From Pseudevernia furfuracea (lineage: Eukaryota > Ascomycota > Lecanoromycetes > Lecanorales > Parmeliaceae): a stretch of 64,000 bases of DNA. The notes under the pieces are model-generated. The model did not search any database and had not been told where the DNA came from. It saw only the letters and a list, made by a program, of their open reading frames with translations. A program made the position numbers and the translations under genes. This document shows, in pieces, positions 10,781 to 20,341 of the stretch (position 1 is the stretch's first letter; each line of letters opens with the position of its first letter). The stretch spans positions 62,001 to 126,000 of the forward strand of contig JAIUPT010000040.1 of the NCBI GenBank assembly GCA_022315425.1, written 5' to 3'.

Positions 10781-11243
10781 GTTTCGGATTGGATAGCGCG
10801 CGGGTGGATGGCGGAACTGAGTATGTGGTTGAATTCGGTTCAAACTGGGTCGTAGGAAGTGTGTAGCTGGTCGTGTCGAAACCTATTCTTCTGAAGGAAT
10901 ATGTAGGAAGCGGACAGAGAGAAGAGAGATGGGGGACTTCAAACCGTTTGTCATGGTTCTTTTTCCTTGTCCCCAAAAGAGCCCAAAAAAAGAAAACCGC
11001 AGAGGCACAAAGGAAAGTTGCTGAAATTAGTAGCGGTCTTGTCACACTCAAAGAACCCATTCATGTCTCGCGAAAGACAAGAAAACCCCTGAAGGACTAG
11101 AAGAAAGAAGCCCATGAAAGAACAGACCCAGCAAAACCCTTACCATGCGGCCCCACACATAGCCATCTCACAAAACCCTCTTCGAATCTTCGGATTTATC
11201 TCCAGAGAAGCCATCAAACAGCAAACCCCAATAATCATCAATC

Positions 11244-12047
11244 ATGGCCAACGGCCCCCCAACCATAAGCTACGCCATGGGCCACCTCACACCCTTCCAA
11301 GACGGCCTAATGAGCTACCTGAACCGGAGCGACCTAAACGCCATGTCGCAAGCCAGTATTCCCGTCCCCCTCACCATCGCCGCCCAGCGCAAGAACCTCC
11401 TCCGCGTCCGCTGCGAGCAAAAAGACGGCAACACCCCTCCCAGACGCTGCCGCCTCACATCCTTCCGTCGCGTTCGCATGCGGGACTGCGAAGGCGGATG
11501 GTACAATCAAGGCGAGGGAGATGATCCTTCTCCGACCAAAGACGCCTTTGGGTACTGGGGCCCTCTAGAGCAGGTCCATCATACGCCCGGCTTCGAGATT
11601 TGCGACAATTGCCGCATTGCGTACTATAATGCCTTTGCGCAGTTAGAGATCAATGACATACAATTTGATTTCTGGACACCGATGTGCAAAAGACATAGCC
11701 TGGAGTATTTTAAGAAGAGGCCTATTCTGAATTATTGCCGGTGCTTTGACCTATTGGATAGACCTTGGCTGTGTAATGAATGTCGGTCGGAAACTTTCGT
11801 CACGTTGCAGATGAGAATGGAGATATGGAAAAATGAATTGCTAGATACCCGTTGTAAGAGAGGGCGGAGAGGTAGGGTTTGTGTGGACCGTAAGAGGAAG
11901 AGACGGCGACCTGCGTGCCCCATCCCAAGGTGTGGGGGAAAGCCGTGGATGAATACGAGGGCTGTTGAGGGGATGGACATGTGCATGGCATGTTGTGGCA
12001 TTCAGCCCTTTTCAACATACGAACAAGCCCAGCAAATGGAGGAATAG
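11244..12047 (+). CDS. Cysteine-rich protein with four CxxC/CxC-type clusters
   Basis: A single 267-codon frame from the ATG at 11244 shows good coding composition throughout. Residues 15-60 contain an F-box-like stretch (FQDGLMSYLNRSDLNAMSQA). The rest has paired cysteines spaced like metal ligands: ICDNC, YCRC, WLCNEC, CPIPRCGG and MCMACCG, with a basic run (KRKRRR) before the last two. I infer zinc binding and possibly nuclear location. No named domain is recognised. The order WLCxxC, then CxxxxCGG, then CxxCCG recurs in the frame at 26261-26743, so the two probably belong to one unnamed family. Confidence 0.75.
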   Translation: MANGPPTISYAMGHLTPFQDGLMSYLNRSDLNAMSQASIPVPLTIAAQRKNLLRVRCEQKDGNTPPRRCRLTSFRRVRMRDCEGGWYNQGEGDDPSPTKDAFGYWGPLEQVHHTPGFEICDNCRIAYYNAFAQLEINDIQFDFWTPMCKRHSLEYFKKRPILNYCRCFDLLDRPWLCNECRSETFVTLQMRMEIWKNELLDTRCKRGRRGRVCVDRKRKRRRPACPIPRCGGKPWMNTRAVEGMDMCMACCGIQPFSTYEQAQQMEE

Positions 12048-12268
12048 TACAAAAGCGGAGCCATCGCATTTTGTCAAAATTTTTAGGTCTCAGGAGCCAC
12101 ATATCAAGGGAAGTGAGAGGTGTGGACCCACCTGTCACGTAGTGTCCCTCAGACATATGTACGCGCAGTTCAGAGGCTGCTTTCCTCTGCTTAACGTATC
12201 GTCATTACCTATCCCTATGAAACCCCTTGCAAATCATCATTCTTACATATCGGATGTCATTAAAGTGA

Positions 12269-14698
12269 TCAGCAGATATCTTTCCCATTATCCTTCGCAT
12301 CACTCTTCCACTTGTAGCTTAGCAGTCTTGCAAATAAACCTTCTTTCGCATCCTGGGGCATGTCTTGGATTTCCCGCTCCGATCGAGTCTCTTGGGAAGT
12401 GCGCCTGTGCAACCCAGACTGTTGGGAGTCAAGCTTCTCTGCAATTGGTGATCTTGGCGTATCGAACGAGTGTTCCGCGTCAAATTTTACGACATTCGTG
12501 CGTTCAAGTGTGGCGGCCGGACTCATCATGTAGGTGTTGTGACCGCCGGGTGACCGAGGTGCGTAATCAGCACCACGAGCAGCCATGCCATCGGATGCTG
12601 ACTGAGAACGTGCTTGCCGAGAACGTAATGGGGCGGGATCTGCGGCTGCAGGCGACCATGTCAGTACCATAGATTCCGATGAGGATGAAGGACAGAGCAC
12701 GAACCAGGTTGGACTTTTGACCCATCGATATACCTCGACGTCCAGCTCGGCTTATACCCAAAGATATGAAGGGTCCAAGCAAGTGAACTAGAAGTATGAT
12801 AACGCAGCCATTTTGTCGCTTGTGACCAGAATTGAAGGCCACCCTCAGTGTTGAGCGATCCAATAAGGATGTATGTTGGGACACAGATGACCACCAATAC
12901 AATACCAAAACTTCTAAAGCTGGCTGTAGGATTCATGTTGGTCATGCCAAAGACGGATGTAACAAAGGTAAGAGGAAGGAAGAAAATGGTAACGAGGGTA
13001 AGTAGCTTGATGTTGCGCCCTTGTTGTACTGTGATTGCCTGTTGTTGCACTGATCTACGACTTTCTAGAACGGATGTACCACTGAAGAGGTTGTCTCGAA
13101 GACCTTTTATCTCTTTGATCTTCTCATCATTCAGTCGGTCAATTTCTTCCAGTCCATGAATCTCAAGCTCGATGTCCTTTCGGAGCTCCGCCATCCGCCT
13201 TCGCCAGTGAGCATAACGCGAGGATTGGAACCCATCTCCAGGCCAGATGATCTTATCTGAACCATTCCATACAATATCCGTGAAGGCCCTCCTGTACGCA
13301 GAAATCATTTCGTTGATGTCTTCATTCATAATGCCCAATGACTGCTGAGCCCAGAAGTAACGTCTGATATACGTGAAGTCATCATCCTCGAAAAGGAGCC
13401 TGTCGCGTATGCTCTGCTTGAACATGAATTCCGGAGGAGACCTGACAAGATCGGAGATCCTGTTATAGACCTCCATCAGTCGCTTTTGTGCGTCCTTGAA
13501 CTCCGCCCGTAAAGTCACGAGGAAAGCTTCAGGGCCATTGACATAATGTTTTGTTGAGTCATGGCTGTGGACCGAGCTTTTCCAATCGGGGTATGCTTGC
13601 ATACTCAGCACATGCCATGGGCTGAAAGGGTCATAGACATCTCCAATCTTGCGGCTGATCTTTCGGTTGCGGTTCTTGATCTTGGATACAAGCTCTCCAC
13701 CAAGCCACAGAGCTACAATTGAGCTACACCTGCTTATAGGGACGTGCCCTTCCATGGCTCCAACATCAGCCCTTTCGTCAGCTCGTTGCCATTTCATAGG
13801 TACGCATTCATCGCCAACAATCGTGAAATAATCAAAACTGAACACAAAGGTCCTTTGATGTAGGGGATTGAGATCGAATGGCCGGTGAGGTAGAACTCTG
13901 GTTTTGTCATCAACGAGCAGCTGGAATGCCTCGTCCATGTCGAAGCGATCTCTCATGGTATAGTGGAGGGCGGCAAAAAGTAGCGGGGAGGGTTCTCGGA
14001 CCACGGTGATCCTGCCGACTGCTAAGCGCTGCTCATCTGATCCTGCGTTTGTACTCCTGATTCGGTCCCAAATTTCCAGAGCTCTTGACATGGGAGCCTC
14101 CGAGGTGTTGAGGATACGCAATGGCGCCCCGTCGTTGCCAACTGGAAGAAGTTATGTCAGACACGCTCGAATAACAGGAAAGAAGCAGTGTTCCCCAAGC
14201 TTGGAACTCTGGATGCATACCATTGTAGATGCTGTAATGTGACAAGTGCGAACGATCCTCGGCTTCGCCAGCCTTGGTAGGGAAAATTGTCCCCCGCTGC
14301 ACCACCTGGTCTCTGCCAGCAATATCGTCCAAAATGGCTCGGCCAGCCTCAGTCCAATCGTATTCCTTGATGTGTTTCCGAAGCCCCTCCTCGTCGTATG
14401 ACTCTTTGGGCAACGTCTGCTGGACGAAGAGCGATTCGTCATCGTCGGTATCTGAATCCCCTTCGATAGAGTTGCCAGAGTCTTTCGGTACGCTTTCAAC
14501 CTCGAGTGTAGCAGATACAGCCCCAGTGTTTCTGCGGACGGCTTCCGTGGTGAGGCGGGGGGGTGGTTTGCCTGAGGATGCAGCTGTGAGAGCTTGGGCT
14601 AAGACATCGTGAGCTCGACTAAGAGTATCAAAGTACTTTGTTCTGTCATTAGTAAGCTGATTCAGCATCTCCTGTGCGGTAGCAGCATCGAGCGCCAT
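12269..14698 (-). CDS. CorA-family (Mg2+ transporter-like) membrane protein
   Basis: Three exons (14698-14221, 14141-12705, 12645-12269) give 763 residues. The N-terminal 500 residues are cytosolic and helical with a long coiled stretch (LRKDIELEIHGLEEIDRLND). Two C-terminal membrane helices follow (LLTLVTIFFLPLTFVTSVFG and FGIVLVVICVPTYILIGSL). Between them is GMTNM near residue 570, in the place of the CorA signature GMN; Asn is replaced by Thr, so magnesium transport itself is uncertain. The last 140 residues are Ser/Arg-rich. Intron 1 (79 bases) is canonical. Intron 2 (59 bases) needs the unusual donor GTTCGT with branch CTGAC; skipping it ends the protein 15 codons later, whereas a GTATAT donor would swap the tail. 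Fungal CorA-like proteins of this layout are common and poorly studied. Confidence 0.88.
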
Positions 14699-14879
14699 CA
14701 CGATGTACAACGCCAAATAACGCCGTGAGAGGTAAGCGGAACATGTCCAGGGAAACAAGGATCAGACAAGAAGCGAGTTGATGAGGCGGCTGGGGATACG
14801 AAAAAGGAGAGCAGGGGAGAGAGGTGAACAAAGAGCTTCCAGGCCCCCTTCAGCCTCGTCCCCAACCGCTTCACCACCG

Positions 14880-15060
14880 TTACCTATGTTGCCAAGGCGA
14901 GTTTGCATCGACGGACGGCAGTGAACGGCCGAGGCTAGAGGTGCCAAGTGTGCCAAGAGCTCGGGCGGGGCGTTCCGCTTACGCCAAGATATCCAACTCC
15001 TGAGTCCTCAGTCCTGTGATATTTCGGCTACCTATGTTGCCTAGGTGGTTTTAGCATCGG
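14880..15060. repeat. Diverged direct repeat beside the inverted-repeat segment
   Basis: TACCTATGTTGCC at about 14880 recurs at about 15029, and both are followed by similar sequence ending GCATCG. The two units lie about 150 bases apart and precede the left inverted-repeat arm, suggesting that the repeat family was duplicated locally. Confidence 0.4.
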
Positions 15061-15126
15061 CTTGGCAGCGGACTCGTTCCGCTCTCGCTAGAAGCTTCCT
15101 TGTATTTAGATATATGCGACAGAGTA
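15059..15126 (+). repeat. Left arm of the long inverted repeat
   Basis: It contains the 42-base perfect block 15059-15100 (starting GGCTTGGCAGCGG) and the 19-base perfect block 15108-15126. It pairs with the right arm at 17569-17640; weaker similarity continues inward to about 15180. Confidence 0.75.
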
Positions 15127-16181
15127 GTATATAGTCTGGCCCAATTCCTGAATGGAATGGGCATTCTTTGCGATTACACTCCTCGACCCCCAACTTCCAA
15201 GCTTGTAATCAAAAATTTAGATACCGTCAGTCCAAGACCGGCGGAGAGATCTAGATTCTGAACAGGAACAAAATCACCCTGAGCTAACAGAACTTGATTA
15301 CGGCTTAGAGCCCATACGTAGCCCTGGTTGCTAAAGAAGAACACTCATCGTGTTGCGGCTTTCAGCCAAAGGCCAAAGGCTCAAATGCCAGACTTGCAAC
15401 AGTGGATCGGTGAGCGCAGAGGCCATTCTCTAGCCTACCAAGTTGTCAGATTTGGTTGAACCAGGAAGTAATCTCTCTAATCATGGGGCGAGACCACGAG
15501 ATGTAACGGAATCCTCGATATCACTCTGTCTGTCCACTCAGGCCGGTCTTTAATGATGGGACAGCCGAAGGTCCGCCGAAGTTTTTCTTCTCTGATAATA
15601 TATATTTGGTTGGGTTATTGAAAGGACTCTTGGTGAAACGCATGTATAAATGATCAAACGCCATAATCTTCTCATTGATTTTTTTCTTTTTCTTCATAGC
15701 TGTTGTTGCTGTTGAGATATCGTGAATTGAGTATTTATCATAACTTGCTCACTGTCCCAACACTAAAAATCGGCCTAATTAATTTGCAGACCTTTCGCTG
15801 GGCTTACTGCTTTCTAGAACGTGTCGACAGATCCTCCCGCGCTTAGGCACAAGATGGACATGGCCCCTGCAAATATTACTGCGCTTGGATTCCCAAGTGG
15901 TGAAAGGGTTAGCGATACTATGATAGATCCTCGTAGTCTGCTCACTGTGGTTACTCTAGCGTTTTACCCTAGTATAGCTCGCGGATACCATTATTGGACT
16001 AATTAAGGAACATGTGTCTTAGATGAAAGCAAATAAACAGAAGTCCTTAATCCTTCTAGATGTGCTGCACGCCATTCTTCACGAGTACGGTACTGATCTA
16101 ACAACAGTTCCATGATTCACAAACCTTGCCTTCCAGTCCGGCTCAAGTACCGCATCTGAGAACTAAAGCCTCAGCATAGCA

Positions 16182-16583
16182 TCAAGTCAGAATAGTTCCT
16201 ACAACATTGTCTACGCCAAAGCCCGTAAGCATCGCAGGGCTCTGCTCGTAAGTGACGTTTTCCAAGCCTTGAAACACGGTCTCGAACTTGCCAAAAGCTA
16301 GCGGAAGAGTCAACCCTACAGCCGGCAAGAACGCAAATTCCTGAACCGCAACCGGCTTCGACGAGCCCGCTTTGTAGCCTGTTGCCGTAATGTTATAGGC
16401 GACTGGGAGAGAAAGGGCGGATTGACCGGAAGTGGTCAGGCAACCGTAGTAGAAGCTGGATAGAGCGAAGGACGTATCCCGGCCACATTTGAACAGAAAA
16501 CTCTACACGAGTGCTTTGCGACGTTCTTTATCACCCTCGCCAAAAATAGGCAAGATCCACGCAGTATTGTTTGAGTTAAACAT
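16182..16583 (-). pseudogene. Relic of a fungal secreted-protein gene inside the inverted-repeat segment
   Basis: The minus strand reads 26 codons from an ATG at 16583, then a TAG (16505-16503), then 106 codons in the same frame to a TGA at 16182. The second part is unmistakably protein-like: FKCGRDTSFALSSFYYGC, YNITATGYKAGSSKPVAVQE, FETVFQGLENVTYEQS, DNVVGTI. This order resembles secreted fungal proteins with a beta-sandwich (lectin-like) fold of unknown role, whose C-terminal part has a SFaLSSFyfGC motif and a final DNvsyt-like strand. Ser/Thr-rich sequence in another frame near 16700-16900 may be the lost linker. The stop codon, the missing N-terminus and the missing upstream ATG with signal peptide show it is dead. 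The domain naming is from memory of family patterns. Confidence 0.6.
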
Positions 16584-17568
16584 AGTACCCCTCAACGGGG
16601 CCAATGAAAGTCACTGAGGGGTATTAGATTTTTGTACCACTGATCTTGGTCGAGGCCGAACTGCTCGTGAATCATCATTGTTCGTAGAAGATGTCAGCGT
16701 CGAGCTGAAAATCTTTCATTTGCATTATAGAAAAGGCAAAACAACAAGGATCACGCGTGGTTGGCGCAATAACAGATATAATGATAACTCGGTCAGATCG
16801 AATACGTCCTACTGGTACTGAATTTTCTGTCGACGCCACGGAGGTCGCCGATGGTAGTGTTGTTGACGGCGCTGCAGCTGGTACAGGGATCGTCGGCATA
16901 GACAGTGATAGCAAGGCTGTAGCAAATTATCCTTCGTACCTTAAGTCGTGACAAAAGGAGGAATTGAAGCCGCTCATGAAAGCGGCGCCAGCACTGGGAT
17001 TTCGAAAATCAAAGAATGGGGACAGGAAACGTATGTGGTTGCACCAAACGAACCGGCGAGCTTGTGTACTTGACACACGTTCCCGCTTCAATCTAATGTG
17101 CACAAGCTAGTCGGAGATTAATTGGTAGAGATGTCGTTCTGGAGTCAAGTCACGCCACGAATAAGTAGAGCAAAGCCACAGCAATGCAGCCCATAGCGCT
17201 GAAAGGAAGAACAGAGCACGCATCTATCTTTGAGACGATAGAATAGTTGCTGAACAAAGAGATAACAGCTAAGGATGAATCTGACGATGAGGATACCATT
17301 CCGACTACGGAGTACAGGGAGATACATCTCCATGTTCAGATAATCACCCCTGCTCAACCGGCGCGCTCGTAGCATATCCCATAGTGGTCAACAAGTTTGT
17401 ATTGTTCTGCCCATCGAAATGGAAATCTAGAAAAGTGCGATAGGCACGCACACTTTTTTAAGTGTTTTGATTACTCCGTATTTGAGATAGATGAGTGGAA
17501 AGGAAGAACCACGGAGGAAGAATGTAATGGCATAGAATTTGCTGCCCATTTGGAATTGAGCCAGACAG

Positions 17569-17640
17569 TACTCTGTCGCATATATCTACTTTAAGTACAG
17601 GAAGCTTCTAGCGAGAGCGGAACGAGTCCGCTGCCAAGCC
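17569..17640 (-). repeat. Right arm of the long inverted repeat
   Basis: This is the reverse complement of the left arm: block 17569-17587 pairs with 15108-15126 and block 17599-17640 with 15059-15100, with a small length difference between the blocks. Confidence 0.75.
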
Positions 17641-17916
17641 AATGCCGAGATATCAAAAAAATAAGCGTGCTTGGCCGAGATGCTACCCTCGAGCCTACTT
17701 TAATAAGTGGGGGGCTGCATCACCCCCTACAGCCCGCATCCTAAAAGCGGCAGCTTCGGGTGAGCATCTGGGGGCAGAGCCAAGATATTGTATGTCTCCC
17801 CTTGCTCGAGCTGTGAAATGCAAGTTCCCAAAGGAGCGCCCATTGACTGACGAATGACAGACTTATCGATCCCGCTGTAAAAATTCTGTTGCTTTCTCCT
17901 TTCCACCACAAGCACT

Positions 17917-19065
17917 ATGGCTGACCAAACCCCTAAATCCTACCACACCGATCCCAACCTCTACCTTTACACCTCCCTCACAGCGGGCTCATCCCAGATC
18001 ATCACCGCAACATCGCGCATGGAAATCATACTCAAAGCAAACAAGATCCCATTTCAAGCGCTAGACGTCGCTACAGATGACAAAGCCCGCATGCTATGGG
18101 GCCGAAGAGCAGGGAAAAGGAAGTTACCGGGGCTAGTGAGGATGGGCATGATTGTTGGCGATTCGGAGGAGGTGGAGGAATGGAATGAGTATGGGGAGCT
18201 CAGAGAAAAAGTCGAACCGGGACCCAAGCCAGCACCATCGGCACCAGCAACGCCTTCGAAGGGCTCCACTGCTCCATCCTCAGATACCCTCGCCAAAGCG
18301 CCTACGACAAATCCTGTCACTCCGTCTAAACCGCCTTCCTTCATTTCACCCACGGAAACTCCACCTCGTCCCACTTCATCCTCAACGGATAGTCCTCTTA
18401 CTACAGCCATGCGCCAAGCTGGCTTCGAGGCAGCGAAGAAAGCTGGAGACGCTAAGTCTAAAGCTCGCGCTGAGGCGATACAGGCGTCAAAAGCTCAGTC
18501 AGATATACCGGTTTCAGAGACACTACGAAAGTTAGATAATTCAGGTCCAACGGGTATGCCACCACCGAGCGGGATGACGGAGGCGGAGGAAGCCATGAAG
18601 CCTGAAACAGGGGACACGACTGTTAAGGGGAAAGCGGACATCGTGTCAGCCACCGGAGAGCCTAAGGGCGAAGAGACAGAAATACCAAGCTCGAAGGACG
18701 CGGAAGAATCGGCAAACAAATCCATCATAGCCGACACCTCTGAAGAGGTCTTAGAGGGCCAAGGACAAGCTGAGTTGTCGGCAGACGACATACCAAACTC
18801 AAAGGCAGTCGAAGCAGCAGCCAACGCGTCAATAATGCATGACAAGTCACATATTGTTCTTGTCGGGTCACGGGAAGCGGATAGAACGCCACCGTCCGAG
18901 CCAGTCGAAGAGACAGAGAGGCCAGGGAATTCAGAAGAGAAGGGGAAATTGAAGCTGAAGGAAGCGACAAATATTTTGGACGCAGGCCAGGGACTAACAG
19001 GGCAGAAGACGCAGGATCAACCTGCTGCAAGTGGGGCGGAAGCTGGGAATAGCGTTGTTGACTGA
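17917..19065 (+). CDS. SH3BGR/thioredoxin-fold protein with a long disordered tail
   Basis: One exon of 382 codons. Residues 15-95 (LYLYTSLTAGSSQIITATSR, MEIILKANKIPFQALDVATD, KLPGLV) look like the small thioredoxin-fold domain of SH3-binding glutamic-acid-rich-like proteins, which lack the CxxC redox pair. The rest is a low-complexity Pro/Ser/Glu/Lys-rich tail with two imperfect repeats (IPSSKDAEESANKSIIAD and IPNSKAVEAAANASIMHD). Fungal proteins of this plan are usually cytosolic; some are linked to actin patches, which I cannot confirm here. The ATG at 17917 directly precedes the conserved domain. Confidence 0.8.
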   Translation: MADQTPKSYHTDPNLYLYTSLTAGSSQIITATSRMEIILKANKIPFQALDVATDDKARMLWGRRAGKRKLPGLVRMGMIVGDSEEVEEWNEYGELREKVEPGPKPAPSAPATPSKGSTAPSSDTLAKAPTTNPVTPSKPPSFISPTETPPRPTSSSTDSPLTTAMRQAGFEAAKKAGDAKSKARAEAIQASKAQSDIPVSETLRKLDNSGPTGMPPPSGMTEAEEAMKPETGDTTVKGKADIVSATGEPKGEETEIPSSKDAEESANKSIIADTSEEVLEGQGQAELSADDIPNSKAVEAAANASIMHDKSHIVLVGSREADRTPPSEPVEETERPGNSEEKGKLKLKEATNILDAGQGLTGQKTQDQPAASGAEAGNSVVD

Positions 19066-19309
19066 AAGAAGCATGTTGCTTTTCCTATAGTTCGCGTTGG
19101 CATCGATCCCAACGGGTTGGTCTACAATCTAACGTCAATTTTGAGTGCCAATCTTGAGTTGCCTACCTATCTTTCAGACATGAATCGAAAAACAAAATTT
19201 AAGCAATGTTCGGATATATCTCGGCTTTAAGAAATGCTACGGCAGCCGACACTCCGAACGCTGGACAGCACCTTTTCAACCACACTTCCGAGCTCACACG
19301 TCGCGCGCA

Positions 19310-19844
19310 ATGCTGTTCTTCAGGTAAGACTCCTTCCGCGCTCTGTCAATACAGCTATCTTTTCGCGCGTTTGCTAACATCTCCCCTACTCAGCTTCTTC
19401 AAAACCCTTGTCGACCACGAAGTCACCGTCGAGCTCAAGAACGACATCTCAATAAAGGGCGTACTGAAATCCGTGGATCAATTTCTAAACATCAAGCTCG
19501 ACGATATACAAGTGGTCGAGGAGCTGAAATATCCGCATTTGGTGAGCCGAACGTTCTTCCTCCGCCGTCTACCAACAAGGGAAAAAGGCCCTGCCGAGTG
19601 TGTTTGGGCCGAGTGGAGAGCTGATCATCTGGTGGTATATTTAGTCATCCGTCAAGAACGTTTTCATAAGGGGGAGCGTCGTGCGATATGTGCATTTGCC
19701 TGGTGCGGCTGTAGATGTGGCGCTGTTGGAGGATGCAACAAGGAGAGGTACGTGGAGTTCGGGTATGAGGGCGAGGAAGTTCCAGAGGCTGATTGTTTTC
19801 ATGGCCATCTAGAAGCTGCGGCGCAAGCATCTAAACCTCGATGA
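19310..19844 (+). CDS. LSM2: U6 snRNA-associated Sm-like protein LSm2
   Basis: Four exons (19310-19323, 19394-19541, 19645-19747, 19813-19844) give 98 residues, close to the usual 95. LSm2 is a subunit of the LSm2-8 ring, which binds U6 snRNA 3' ends in splicing, and of the LSm1-7 ring in mRNA decay. Sm motif 1 is complete (FFKTLVDHEVTVELKNDISI, then GVLKSVDQFLNIKLDD) and Sm motif 2 is in exon 3 (VFIRGSVVRYVHLP). The tail ends EDATRREAAAQASKPR. Exon 1 has only 14 bases (MLFF plus two bases). The ATG at 19310 is chosen because the protein then begins MLFFSFFKTL as in homologues. A (GTGGAT)n tract follows the gene at about 19875. Confidence 0.95.
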
Positions 19845-20341
19845 GTGACATCGAATGGGACACAAAGAGCGCTATGTGGATGTGGATGTGGATGTGGTAC
19901 GAAGATGTCACCGTCCAGCCAAAAGAGAGGACTACAAACCCGAGGTCCCAGAATAAAACTACCAAGGCTACATGAAACCAGGGGAAAGGAGAAAAAGGCG
20001 CTTGCGCCATGGAGGAATTGTGAGACGAGGGCAGACCATCTACGGAACTCATATCAAGATCGAACCTGCTCTAGGGTACTTCATGCACATTCTATGCTCG
20101 CCATACCAACACACTCGATGGAGTCAATCTATGTTCTGTAGCGCCCGAACCGTAGTCTTCCCTTCCCTTATGAGTATCATAAAGTGCAGTAGTGTGTCCC
20201 GTCACGTGACCGCCTGACCCAAACGCGACTTCCGTCGTGGATCTTGCGTTCCTCTGTTGTTCCAATCAATTACGTATATCAGGGAAACTATCGACTCCTT
20301 TCGAAGACAGAGTAATATCGTCCGTTACACGATATGCTTCA
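19845..20341. other. LSM2-PSO2 intergenic region
   Basis: It holds the LSM2 3' flank, a short GTGGAT repeat and the promoter of PSO2, including the palindrome described separately. No gene is seen. Confidence 0.5.
20201..20210. promoter_or_regulatory. Palindromic E-box GTCACGTGAC upstream of PSO2
   Basis: A perfect 10-base palindrome with a CACGTG core lies 132 bases before the PSO2 start codon. TCACGTGA is the preferred site of several fungal bHLH regulators (Cbf1 type). Which factor binds here, if any, is inference. Confidence 0.4.

Larger units (their letters stand above)
15059..17640. mobile_element. 2.6-kb segment bounded by long inverted repeats (putative decayed element)
   Basis: Positions 15059-15100 are a perfect 42-base reverse complement of 17599-17640, and 15108-15126 of 17569-17587. 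Similarity continues inward for roughly 40-60 more bases (GCCAGAC and GTAAT blocks). The arms therefore span about 100 bases or more and face each other across 2.4 kb. This is the form of long terminal inverted repeats of a DNA transposon, or of two copies of one repeat inserted in opposite orientation. No transposase is visible inside; the only recognisable content is a dead secreted-protein gene. I did not find a clear target-site duplication. Confidence 0.55.

Noticed and set aside
19206..19309. Longer N-terminus for LSm2 from an ATG at 19206
   Set aside because: It would add unrelated sequence and read through an intron; the start at 19310 gives the conserved MLFFSFFKTL after splicing.
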